Shown here: in pieces, positions 49,727-58,249 of the stretch
How the letters are laid out: each line of letters begins with the position of its first letter
How positions within the stretch are numbered: position 1 is the first letter of the stretch
Assembly (NCBI RefSeq): GCF_018131185.1
Contig: NZ_JAFCJE010000005.1
Location: 620,001 to 684,000, forward strand
DNA: 64,000 nt
Origin: Bradyrhizobium diazoefficiens
Lineage (GTDB): Bacteria > Pseudomonadota > Alphaproteobacteria > Rhizobiales > Xanthobacteraceae
Direction: 5' to 3'
Notes under the pieces: model-generated
The model's database searches: none
What the model was told of the DNA's origin: nothing
What the model saw: only the letters and a program-made list of their open reading frames with translations
Translations under genes and position numbers: made by a program

Positions 49727-49804
49727 GCCCCAGACTAACGTCTTCCGCTGCCTCGTTAAAATGGATGCCCCCGGCAACCGGGTGGCCTGCAAGCTGCGTG
49801 CCGA

Positions 49805-51766
49805 ATGGATCTTTTAGCTCAAGCCCGGATCAAGGGCGTTCAATCCGAATTCGTCGATGCCTTGGGGAAGCTGCGGGTCACAGACCCCGTGGCCCTCAAA
49901 TCGATCCTCGATGCTCTGCCGGAGAAGCGGGTTTACCGTTTCGTCAGCGGGCCGGTCGTGGTTCGCGCGCTCGGACATCCGCGCACCGAATTGGCGGCCA
50001 TTGGCGCGCCGCCCCTGAAATGGACATTGGCCGCCAACGGCAAATCGATCGCTCAAGGCGAGACCCGCGAGCCCGTGATCGCCTGGCCCGCCGGCCTTCC
50101 GCTCGGCTATCATCGATTGACACTGACCGATGCCGAAGGTGTGACGGAAGAGGTGCCGATGATCGTGGCGCCCGAGCGGGCCTTCGGCGGCGATTTCGAC
50201 CGGGGCTGGCTGCTCGCCGTGCAACTCTACAGCGTCCGCTCGGACCGCAATTGGGGCATTGGCGATTTCACCGACCTTGCCGATCTGGTGCGGCTCGCCA
50301 AGCAGCTCGGGGCCGACGGCGTCGGGCTCAATCCGCTGCACGTCCTGTTCGACGACCAGCCGGCCGACTGCAGCCCCTATTCGCCGAACAGCCGGCTGTT
50401 CCTCAATCCGCTCTATATCGATGTCGAGGCCATCCCCGAATTCTCCGCGGACCTCGTGCCCGACGCGGCCGCAACCGCCGCCCGTCTGCGTGAAGGCGAT
50501 CGCGTGCCCTATGCCGACATGGCGGCGCTGAAATGGCTGGCCCTGCGCGCCGCCTTTAGCAGCTTTGTGACGAGCGCGAGCGAAGCGCGCCGCAAGGCGT
50601 TCGACGCCTTCCGTGCTGCCCGCGCACCGCTGTTGTCGCGCTTTGCCTGCTTCGAGGTGCTGCGCCATCGCTTCGCCGCGCCGTGGTGGGAATGGCCGGT
50701 GGAATGGCAGCAGCCGGACGAGGCCAAATGCGCAGGGCTGCGCAACGGCCCTGACAAGCGCGAGGTCGAGTTCGTCGAGTTCGTGCAATGGACGGCCGAC
50801 AGCCAGTTGCATGCGGCCAAGGAGCTCGCCAGCCAGCTCGGCATGCGCGTCGGGCTCTATCTCGATGTCGCCGTCGGCGTGCAGTCCAACGGATTCGATG
50901 CCTGGAACGAGCAGATGGCGATCTCGCGTCATCTCGCCGTCGGCGCGCCGCCCGACGTGCTCAACACCGTCGGCCAGGACTGGGGCCTTGCCGGCTTCAA
51001 CGCCGGCGGCCTCGAAGCGCAATCCTTCGTGCCTTTCGCCGACATGCTCGCGGCTTCGATGCGCCATGCCGGCGCCATCAGGCTCGACCACGTACTCGGC
51101 CTGAAGCGGCTTTATCTGGTGCCGCGCGGCTTCAAGCCTGATAACGGCGCCTATGTGCAGATGCCGTTCGAGGCGCTGCTCGGAGCCGTGGCGCGCGAGA
51201 GCGCGGCCCACAAATGCATCGTGATCGGCGAGGACCTGGGCACCGTGCCGGAAGGTTTTCGCGAGATGATGCAGGATTTCGGCATCTGGTCCTATCTCGT
51301 CATGATGTTCGAGCGCGACGATGCCGGCCATTTCCGCAACGTCGACCATTACCGGCCCAATGCGCTGGTCACGCTGAACACACATGACCTGTCGACCTAT
51401 GCCGGCTGGCGCTCCTTCAGCGATCTCAAGATGAAGCGCTCGCTCGGGCTCGATCCCGGCGAGAACGATCAGGCGCGCTGGGACGCGCTCGGCAGGCTCG
51501 ACGAGATCCTGCGCCAGAACGGCATCAAGGCCAATGACCTCTATTCGGTGCTGGCGTTCCTGTCGCGCACTCCGTCGCGGCTGCTCGCGGTGTCGATGGA
51601 GGATCTGCTCGGCGTGATCGACCAGCCCAACATTCCCGGCACGATCGACGAACATCCGAACTGGCGCCAGCGCCTTCCCGTCGCGCTCGACAAGATCGCC
51701 TCCAAGGTCGACCTCACGGCCTTGCGAGCGGCAACCCGGGAACGTTCATTGAACGGCGGTAGTTGA
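49805..51766 (+). CDS. malQ: 4-alpha-glucanotransferase
   Basis: A GH77 amylomaltase of 653 residues. It has an N-terminal domain of about 140 residues, then LLAVQLYSVRSDRNWGIGDFTDL and SPYSPNSRLFLNPLYID. The catalytic regions are IRLDHVLGLKRLYLVP (nucleophile), VIGEDLGTVPEGF (acid/base) and TLNTHDLSTYAGW. It transfers maltodextrin segments between chains and releases glucose. It diverges from the glgE-headed operon and is followed 31 bp later by a GH15 gene. Together with GlgX it supplies linear dextrins of the length TreY needs. Confidence 0.95.
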   Translation: MDLLAQARIKGVQSEFVDALGKLRVTDPVALKSILDALPEKRVYRFVSGPVVVRALGHPRTELAAIGAPPLKWTLAANGKSIAQGETREPVIAWPAGLPLGYHRLTLTDAEGVTEEVPMIVAPERAFGGDFDRGWLLAVQLYSVRSDRNWGIGDFTDLADLVRLAKQLGADGVGLNPLHVLFDDQPADCSPYSPNSRLFLNPLYIDVEAIPEFSADLVPDAAATAARLREGDRVPYADMAALKWLALRAAFSSFVTSASEARRKAFDAFRAARAPLLSRFACFEVLRHRFAAPWWEWPVEWQQPDEAKCAGLRNGPDKREVEFVEFVQWTADSQLHAAKELASQLGMRVGLYLDVAVGVQSNGFDAWNEQMAISRHLAVGAPPDVLNTVGQDWGLAGFNAGGLEAQSFVPFADMLAASMRHAGAIRLDHVLGLKRLYLVPRGFKPDNGAYVQMPFEALLGAVARESAAHKCIVIGEDLGTVPEGFREMMQDFGIWSYLVMMFERDDAGHFRNVDHYRPNALVTLNTHDLSTYAGWRSFSDLKMKRSLGLDPGENDQARWDALGRLDEILRQNGIKANDLYSVLAFLSRTPSRLLAVSMEDLLGVIDQPNIPGTIDEHPNWRQRLPVALDKIASKVDLTALRAATRERSLNGGS

Positions 51767-51797
51767 TCGGAAGGGGACTTCTCAGGCTCGCACGACA

Positions 51798-53597
51798 TTG
51801 TCTCAGAGAATCGAGGACTATGCGCTGATCGGTGATTGCGAGACCGCGGCGCTGGTCGGGCGCAACGGCTCGATCGACTGGCTGTGCTGGCCGGCCTTTG
51901 ATTCCGACGCCTGCTTCGCTGCCATCCTCGGCAACCACAAGAACGGCCGCTGGCTGATCGCACCGAGCGACGAAATCGTGAGGATTTCGCGTCGCTATCT
52001 GGGCGACACCCTCATCCTCGAGACGCGCTTTGAAACGAAGAGCGGCACCATTGCGCTGATCGACTTCATGCCGCCGCGCGGCAAGGCGTCCGATATCGTG
52101 CGGCTGGTGCGCGGCCTCGAGGGCACGGTGAAGATGCGGATGGAGCTCGTCATCCGCTTCGGTTTCGGCGCGGACATTCCCTGGGTGCGGCGGATCGATC
52201 ATTCCCTGATGGCGATCGCCGGCCAGGACATGACCGTGCTGCGCACGCCGGTGAAAACCCGCGGCGAGGACCTGACCACGGTCTCCGACTTCGAGGTGAA
52301 GGCCGGCGAGACCGTGCCGTTCGTGCTGACTTACGGCCCCTCGCATCTCGACCCGCCCGCGCCGATCGATCCGGAGACCGCGCTTGGGGACACCGAGGAG
52401 TTCTGGAAGGACTGGTGCGGCCATTGCACCCGCGACGGCGACTATCGCGACCTGATCATGCGCTCGCTGATCACGCTGAAGGCGCTGACTTTCAACCCGA
52501 CCGGCGGCATCGTCGCAGCCCCCACCACCTCATTGCCGGAGAAGCTCGGGGGCAGCAGGAATTGGGATTATCGCTTCTGCTGGCTGCGCGATGCCACCTT
52601 CACGCTGCTGGCGCTGATGAACTCGGGCTACACCGAGGAAGCGTCGGCCTGGCACAATTGGCTGTTGCGCGCGGCCGCCGGCTCGCCGGCGAACATGCAG
52701 ATCATGTACGGCATCTGGGGCCAGCGCCGGCTCCTGGAATGGGAGGCAGGCTGGCTCGACGGCTATGAGGGCGCCCGTCCAGTGCGCGTCGGCAATGCCG
52801 CGCACGCGCAGCTTCAGCTCGACGTCTACGGCGAGTTGATCGACGCCTTCCACCAGTCGCGCATGGCCAAGCTCCAGCTCGACGAGGAGACCTGGGCGCT
52901 GGAATGCGCCGTGCTCGATCATCTCGCCGAAGTGTGGGACCAGCCCGATCACGGCATCTGGGAGCGGCGCGGGCAGCCGAAGCACTACGTCTTCTCCAAG
53001 GTGATGACCTGGGTCGCCTTCGATCGCGGCATCAAGAGCGCGGAGACTTTCGGCTTCAAGGCGCCGCTGCTGCACTGGCGCGCCTTGCGAGAGGCCATTC
53101 ATCGTGACGTCTGCAACAGGGGACTTGACGCGGAGGAAAACGCCTTCGTCGAATCCTACGGCTCGAAACTGCTCGATGCCAGCGTGTTGCTGCTGCCCTC
53201 TGTTGGCTTCCTGCCGGCGGACGATCCGCGCATCCGCGGCACCATCGCGGCGGTGGAGACACGCTTGATGCGCGACGGCTTCGTGCTGCGGCACGATCCG
53301 CGCGAATTGCCCGCGGGGCAGCCGCCGCTCGAAGGCGCGTTCCTGGCCTGCACTTTGTGGCTGGCCGATGCCCATGTGTTGTCGGGCGAACTGGACAAGG
53401 CGCAAGGCCTGCTCGACCGTGTCGCCGGCATCGCGAACGATGTCGGCCTCCTGGCCGAGGAATACGATTCAGTCGCTCGCCGCCAGACCGGAAATTTCCC
53501 GCAGGCGCTGACCCACATCGCGCTGATCAACACCGCTCATAATCTGTCGGCGGCAAGGCAAAAGAGCGAGAAGCCTGCGATGCAGCGCTCGAAGTAG
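51798..53597 (+). CDS. GH15 glycoside hydrolase (glucoamylase- or trehalase-like)
   Basis: A protein of 599 residues. The N-terminal domain, YALIGDCETAALVGRNGSIDWLCWP, is typical of GH15 proteins with a trehalase-like N-domain. The (alpha/alpha)6 barrel has NWDYRFCWLRDATFTLLAL, candidate catalytic Glu389 in HGIWERRGQPKHYVFSK and Glu554/Glu555 in LLAEEYDSV, and the end GNFPQALTHIALINTA. No signal peptide, so it is cytosolic. Members are glucoamylases or trehalases; both would fit beside the glucan/trehalose genes. The start is a TTG at 51798 with only a weak ribosome site. The stop directly abuts the stop of the convergent HAD gene. Confidence 0.9.
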   Translation: MSQRIEDYALIGDCETAALVGRNGSIDWLCWPAFDSDACFAAILGNHKNGRWLIAPSDEIVRISRRYLGDTLILETRFETKSGTIALIDFMPPRGKASDIVRLVRGLEGTVKMRMELVIRFGFGADIPWVRRIDHSLMAIAGQDMTVLRTPVKTRGEDLTTVSDFEVKAGETVPFVLTYGPSHLDPPAPIDPETALGDTEEFWKDWCGHCTRDGDYRDLIMRSLITLKALTFNPTGGIVAAPTTSLPEKLGGSRNWDYRFCWLRDATFTLLALMNSGYTEEASAWHNWLLRAAAGSPANMQIMYGIWGQRRLLEWEAGWLDGYEGARPVRVGNAAHAQLQLDVYGELIDAFHQSRMAKLQLDEETWALECAVLDHLAEVWDQPDHGIWERRGQPKHYVFSKVMTWVAFDRGIKSAETFGFKAPLLHWRALREAIHRDVCNRGLDAEENAFVESYGSKLLDASVLLLPSVGFLPADDPRIRGTIAAVETRLMRDGFVLRHDPRELPAGQPPLEGAFLACTLWLADAHVLSGELDKAQGLLDRVAGIANDVGLLAEEYDSVARRQTGNFPQALTHIALINTAHNLSAARQKSEKPAMQRSK

Positions 53598-54410
53598 CTA
53601 GCCCACCCCATTCCGCTTCAGGATCATCTCCATCGCTTCCGCAAAACCGTCCTGCTCGTTGGTCGCGGTGACGTGGGTGGCCTGGTCCTTGACGTTGTCG
53701 GCGGCGTTGCCCATGGCGATCGAGGTGCCGCTGACGGCGAACATCGCAAGGTCGTTCTGCATGTCGCCGATGGTGGCGACGGCGACGGTGGCAATCCCTA
53801 AGCGCTTGGCCATCGCCTTGACGAAGGTGCCCTTGTTGAAGCCGGGCGGGGTGATGTCGAGATAATAGGTCTGCGAGCGCACGGCGGTGGCCTCAGCGCC
53901 GAGCGCTTCCTGCATCGCCTTCTCGCACGCCGCAAGGCCGGCTGCATCGGCGCTGGCGCCGACGATCTTGCAGGCACTGGCAAGGTAAGGCGCGAAGTCA
54001 GCCACGATGGTCGGATCGGAGCGGATCGTGTGCTGCTCATGCGCGACGTACTTGCCGTCCGGGTTGTCGATCAGCCATTTGTCGGTGGTGAACAGCCAGA
54101 TGTCGGCGCCGAATTCGCGCAGGATCTGCAAGGACCGCTCCGCCGCACCCGGCGGAATCAGATGCTGCTCGACCGGCTTCATCTCGGGATCGACGATCGA
54201 GGAGCCGTTGAACGGACCGACCGGAAGCCACAGCGCCAGCGGCTCGATCAAAAAGCGCATGCCGATGGCGGGACGGCTGGAGGTGATGGTGAAGCCGATG
54301 CCGGCCTGGTGCAGCCGCTGCACCGCACTCCTCGCGCGCTCCGTCAGCGTCTTGTCCTTGGTCAGCAGCGTGCCGTCGACGTCGGAGATGACCAGTGAGA
54401 TTTGCGTCAT
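53598..54410 (-). CDS. HAD-superfamily (Cof-type) phosphatase
   Basis: A protein of 270 residues of the HAD-IIB/Cof group. Motif I is ISDVDGTLLT (Asp10 nucleophile, Asp12 acid), motif II FTITSSRP, motif III Lys in PPGFNKGTFV and motif IV IGDMQNDLAMF, with a Cof-type cap in between. Such enzymes remove phosphate from sugar phosphates or flavin precursors. It is the last gene of the leftward pentose-phosphate operon, 23 bp after gntK, so a sugar-phosphate substrate is likely. Its stop abuts the GH15 stop. Confidence 0.9.
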   Translation of the reverse strand: MTQISLVISDVDGTLLTKDKTLTERARSAVQRLHQAGIGFTITSSRPAIGMRFLIEPLALWLPVGPFNGSSIVDPEMKPVEQHLIPPGAAERSLQILREFGADIWLFTTDKWLIDNPDGKYVAHEQHTIRSDPTIVADFAPYLASACKIVGASADAAGLAACEKAMQEALGAEATAVRSQTYYLDITPPGFNKGTFVKAMAKRLGIATVAVATIGDMQNDLAMFAVSGTSIAMGNAADNVKDQATHVTATNEQDGFAEAMEMILKRNGVG

Positions 54411-54433
54411 GGCAGGACCTAACTGTTCTTGTT

Positions 54434-54964
54434 TCAGCGTTTCGCGCGGCCCAGTTTCAGTTGCCGCACGATGCCATCCACGATCGCCTCCACGGTTTCA
54501 TCGATCGAAACGGTGATGACGTGCTCCCCAGCCTCCGGAGGCTCCAGCGTGTCGAACTGGCTCTTCAACAGCTCCGGCGGCATGAAATGGCCTTTGCGTT
54601 GCGCGAGCCGCTCGGCGATCAGCTCTTTCGTGCCCTTCAGGAAGACGAAGCGCACGTCGTCGCGTCCGCGCAGCAGCACGTCACGATAGGTGTGCTTCAG
54701 CGCCGAGCAGGCGATGATGATGTGTCCGCCATCTCCGCAGACCCGCCCGATCTCGTCGGCGATGGCGTTGAGCCAGGGCCAGCGGTCCTCGTCGGTGAGA
54801 GGATGGCCCGCCCGCATCTTCTCGACATTGCTCGCGGGATGGAAGCTGTCGCCGTCCTCGAAGCGCCAGCCGAGCCGCTCGCCCAGCGCCTTCGCAACCG
54901 TGCTCTTGCCCGAGCCCGACACGCCCATCACGATCAATGCACAAGGTGCTTCAACGCCCGCCAC
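54434..54964 (-). CDS. gntK: gluconokinase
   Basis: 176 residues with the GntK features: a P-loop (MGVSGSGKST), WRFEDGDSFHPASNVEKM, PLTDEDRWPWLNAIA, IIACSALKHTYRDVLL and the late GHFMPPELLKSQFDTLE. It phosphorylates gluconate to 6-phosphogluconate, the substrate of the gnd product encoded in the same operon. The start is probably the GTG at 54964, overlapping the end of pgl by 14 bp; an ATG just before the P-loop would leave the fold without its first strand. Longer upstream starts lie well inside pgl. Confidence 0.93.
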   Translation of the reverse strand: MAGVEAPCALIVMGVSGSGKSTVAKALGERLGWRFEDGDSFHPASNVEKMRAGHPLTDEDRWPWLNAIADEIGRVCGDGGHIIIACSALKHTYRDVLLRGRDDVRFVFLKGTKELIAERLAQRKGHFMPPELLKSQFDTLEPPEAGEHVITVSIDETVEAIVDGIVRQLKLGRAKR

Positions 54965-55700
54965 GAATGCCCTCCGGAAGCGCGGCCCTATCGACCAGCC
55001 AGACGGTCTCACCATTCGAGCGCGCGCGTAACGCCGGCAGAGTCTCGCCATTGAGCAGGCGCGTCAAGATCGGCTGCTTGTCGTGCCCGGCAATCTCGAA
55101 CAGCATTTCGCGGCAGGAGGCCAAGGCGGGCAGGGTGAGCGAAACCCGGGGCACGAAGGGCGCGACATTGGCCTTGGGCACTCCGATGACCCAGCGTTCA
55201 GCCTCCTCAATTTCGGGGAAGCCGGGAAACAGCGAGGCAGTGTGGCCGTCGGGGCCGACGCCCATCAGAACGAGGTCGAACAGCGGCCGTGCCGGATCGA
55301 GGTTCTCGGCGCCGTAAAAGGCTTGCAGCTCGTGCGCATAGGCCTCCGCGCTGCGATCGGGAGTTTCAACCATCGTCGGGATCGGATGGACATGGCCGGG
55401 AGGCGCATCGCGGTCGAGAAACGTCGCGCGCGCGACCGACATGTTGTTGAGCGGATCGCCCTCGTCGACGAAGCGCTCGTCACCGATGAACCAATGCACG
55501 CGCTCCCACGGGATCCTGTCGCGCCAGGCATCGCTGCCGAGCAATTGATACAGCTTCTTCGGGCTGGAGCCGCCGGTGAGGCAAATCGCAATGCGGCCAG
55601 GATTGGCGGCGATACGCGCCATCACCCGTTCCGCCGCGGCCTGCGCCAGCGCTTGTGCGTCGGACGTGACGATCAGCTTCGGCTGGTCCGCCGCTGCCAT
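54951..55700 (-). CDS. pgl: 6-phosphogluconolactonase
   Basis: A protein of 249 residues of the DevB/Pgl family: RIAICLTGGSSPKKLYQLL near the start, IPWERVHWFIGDERFVDEGDPLNN, the LFDLVLMGVGPDGHTASLFPG motif and VPRVSLTLPALASCREM. It opens 6-phosphogluconolactone to 6-phosphogluconate after Zwf. Its ATG shares a base with the zwf stop (TGATG), and its end overlaps gntK. A GTG one codon upstream is an alternative start. Confidence 0.96.
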   Translation of the reverse strand: MAAADQPKLIVTSDAQALAQAAAERVMARIAANPGRIAICLTGGSSPKKLYQLLGSDAWRDRIPWERVHWFIGDERFVDEGDPLNNMSVARATFLDRDAPPGHVHPIPTMVETPDRSAEAYAHELQAFYGAENLDPARPLFDLVLMGVGPDGHTASLFPGFPEIEEAERWVIGVPKANVAPFVPRVSLTLPALASCREMLFEIAGHDKQPILTRLLNGETLPALRARSNGETVWLVDRAALPEGIRGGR

Positions 55701-57211
55701 CACGAAAACTTCCGCCAGCTTCGCCCGTCACGCCTGAGCAGTTCGTCGGCGCAGGCAGGGCCGTCGCTGCCGGCCTCATAGGTCTCGATGCCGTTGGTGC
55801 CCTCGCTTTTCCAGGCGTCCAGGAACGGCTGCACCGCCTGCCATCCCGCCTCGATGCCATCGGCGCGCTGGAACAGGATGTTGTCGCCGGTCATGCAGTC
55901 GTAGATGAGCGTCTCGTAGCCGGTCGAGGGATCGGCGCGGAAATAGTCGCCGTAGCGGAACTTCATCTCGACACCGTCGATGGTGACGCTCGGCCCCGGG
56001 ATCTTGGCGTTGAACTGCAGCTCGATGGTTTCGGTCGGCGCGATGCCGATGGTCAGGAAATTCTGCGACAAGCGGTCGACCGTCGTGCCTGAGAACATCG
56101 ACAGCGGCGCCTGCTTGAACTTGATCGCGACTTCGGTGCGCTTGTGGCCGAGCGCCTTGCCGGTGCGCAAATAGAAGGGAACGCCGGCCCAGCGCCAATT
56201 GTCGATCATCAGCTTCAGCGCGACAAAGGTCTCGGTGGTGCTGCCGGGCTTGACGTCCTCGGTCTCGCGATAGTCCGGGATCTCCTCGTCGCCGATGCGC
56301 CCTGCGAGATATTGCGCACGGACCGAGTTCTTCAGCGCTTCGTCGTGACTCGGCTGCTGGATCGACGTGAGCACTTCCGCCTTCTCGGAGCGCACGGAAT
56401 GCGCGTCGAACCGCGCAGGCGGCTCCATCGCGACCAGCGACATGAGCTGAAACAGATGGTTCGGCACCATGTCGCGGAGCGCACCGGTGGCATCGTAGAA
56501 GCCGCCGCGATGGCCGACGCCGAGCTTCTCCTCGACCGTGATCTGGACGTGGTCGATGTGGTTGCGATTCCAGATCGGCTCGAACATGCCGTTGGCGAAG
56601 CGCAGCACCAGGATGTTCTGCACCGTTTCCTTGCCGAGATAGTGATCGATCCGGTAGATCTGGTGCTCGTCCATGATCTTCAGCAGCTCGGCGTTGAGCG
56701 CGCGCGCCGAGGCGAGGTCGGTGCCGAACGGCTTCTCGATCACGAGGCGCCGCCAGGCGCCGTTCTCCCTGGTCAGGCCGGTGCGGCCAAGCTCGCGCGC
56801 GGTCGGCGCGAATGCGGCGGGCGGGGTGGCGAGATAGAACAGCCTGTTGCCGCCGGTCCCTTCGGAGCATTCCAGTGAATCCAGGTGCTCGCGCAGGCGA
56901 TCGAACGACGGCGGATCCTTCGGATCGGCTTCGACGAAGGTCACGCATTGCAGGAGCTGTTTCGCGACGACGTCGTCGACGGGGCGGGTGGCGAACTCGC
57001 GCAGGCCCTTCATCAGACTGTCGCGCAGCTCGTCATCCGACTGCGCCTTGCGGCCCACACCGACGACGCAGAATTTTTCCGGCAGCAGGTTGTCGGCGGC
57101 AAGATTGTAGAGCGACGGCATCACCAGCCGATGGGTGAGGTCTCCGGTCACGCCAAAGATGACGAAGGCGCAATTTTCCGGCTTGCGCTTGGCTTGCGGG
57201 TCTTTTGTCAC
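55700..57211 (-). CDS. zwf: glucose-6-phosphate 1-dehydrogenase
   Basis: A protein of 503 residues, a normal length. The N-terminal coenzyme motif is FVIFGVTGDLTHRLVMP, a variant of the common GASGDLAKRK. The active-site motif RIDHYLGKE is near 196, followed by the nearby EKPFGTDLASA and the late GDNILFQRADGIEAGW. It oxidises glucose-6-phosphate, giving NADPH, and opens the oxidative pentose-phosphate and Entner-Doudoroff routes. It lies 26 bp after gnd and is coupled to pgl by a TGATG overlap. Confidence 0.97.
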   Translation of the reverse strand: MTKDPQAKRKPENCAFVIFGVTGDLTHRLVMPSLYNLAADNLLPEKFCVVGVGRKAQSDDELRDSLMKGLREFATRPVDDVVAKQLLQCVTFVEADPKDPPSFDRLREHLDSLECSEGTGGNRLFYLATPPAAFAPTARELGRTGLTRENGAWRRLVIEKPFGTDLASARALNAELLKIMDEHQIYRIDHYLGKETVQNILVLRFANGMFEPIWNRNHIDHVQITVEEKLGVGHRGGFYDATGALRDMVPNHLFQLMSLVAMEPPARFDAHSVRSEKAEVLTSIQQPSHDEALKNSVRAQYLAGRIGDEEIPDYRETEDVKPGSTTETFVALKLMIDNWRWAGVPFYLRTGKALGHKRTEVAIKFKQAPLSMFSGTTVDRLSQNFLTIGIAPTETIELQFNAKIPGPSVTIDGVEMKFRYGDYFRADPSTGYETLIYDCMTGDNILFQRADGIEAGWQAVQPFLDAWKSEGTNGIETYEAGSDGPACADELLRRDGRSWRKFS

Positions 57212-57237
57212 GAATGATTGGCCTTGGCTTGTTACGC

Positions 57238-58242
57238 TTATTTGGGTTTCGAAGCACCCGGTTGCTTCGGCTCCCTGTGCCCGCCGAACCCTGCGCGCAT
57301 CGCGGAGAGAATTTTTTCGGCGAAGGTGTGTTCCCGACGGGAACGGAAACGTGTGTAGAGCGCCGCGGTGAGGACCTCGGCCGGCACGGCCTCGTCGATC
57401 GCCGCGTTCACGGTCCAGCGTCCCTCGCCGGAATCCTCGACGAAGCCGGAATATTCTGTGAGCTGCGGGCTGTCGGCGAGCGCAGCCGACGTGAGGTCGA
57501 GCAGCCAGGACGGGATCACGCTGCCGCGCCGCCAGACCTCCGCGATGTCGGCGAGATCGAAATCATAGCGATGATCCGCGGGCAAGGCGTCGATGTTGGC
57601 GTTCTTGAGAATGTCGAAGCCTTCGGCATAGGCCTGCATCAGGCCGTATTCGATGCCATTGTGGATCATCTTGACGAAATGGCCGGCCCCGACGGGACCG
57701 GCATGGATGTAGCCCTGCTCGATGCGGGGATCGCGGCCCTCGCGTCCCTCCGTGCGCGGAATGTCGCCGGCGCCGGGCGCAAGCGCGGTGAAGATCGGAT
57801 CGAGCCGGTCGACCACCTGCTTCTCGCCGCCGATCATCATGCAATAGCCGCGGTCGAGGCCCCAGACCCCGCCGGAGGTGCCGACGTCGACATAGTGGAT
57901 GCCGCGGGCTTTCAGCGCCTTGCCGCGGCGGACGTCGTCCTGCCAGAAGGTGTTGCCGCCGTCGATGATGACGTCGCCTGCCTGCATCACGGCTGCGATC
58001 GTCTCGATCGTGGTCTCGGTGATGCGCCCCGCAGGCAGCATCACCCAGGCGGTGCGGGGACGCTCGAGTTTCGAGATGAATTCCTCGAGCGTCGCCGAGC
58101 CCACCGCGCCGTCGGCGGCAAGGCCCGCGACGGCCTTGGCGTCCTTGTCATAGACCACGGTCGAATGTCCGTGGCGCATCAGGCGGCGAACGATGTTGCC
58201 GCCCATTCGGCCGAGGCCGATCATGCCGAGTTGCATTTGCAA
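57238..58242 (-). CDS. gnd: 6-phosphogluconate dehydrogenase (decarboxylating), short type
   Basis: A protein of 334 residues, of the short type, about 330 rather than 470. The NAD(P) motif is GMIGLGRMGGNIVRRLM; then DGGNTFWQDD, VGTSGGVWGLDRGYCMMIGG and the catalytic region AGHFVKMIHNGIEYGLMQAYAEGF. It converts 6-phosphogluconate to ribulose-5-phosphate and CO2. The short form tends to use NAD, but the cofactor is not proven here. It starts 8 bp after the tal-pgi stop. The C-terminus is a Lys/Pro-rich tail. Confidence 0.95.
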   Translation of the reverse strand: MQMQLGMIGLGRMGGNIVRRLMRHGHSTVVYDKDAKAVAGLAADGAVGSATLEEFISKLERPRTAWVMLPAGRITETTIETIAAVMQAGDVIIDGGNTFWQDDVRRGKALKARGIHYVDVGTSGGVWGLDRGYCMMIGGEKQVVDRLDPIFTALAPGAGDIPRTEGREGRDPRIEQGYIHAGPVGAGHFVKMIHNGIEYGLMQAYAEGFDILKNANIDALPADHRYDFDLADIAEVWRRGSVIPSWLLDLTSAALADSPQLTEYSGFVEDSGEGRWTVNAAIDEAVPAEVLTAALYTRFRSRREHTFAEKILSAMRAGFGGHREPKQPGASKPK

Positions 58243-58249
58243 TATTCCC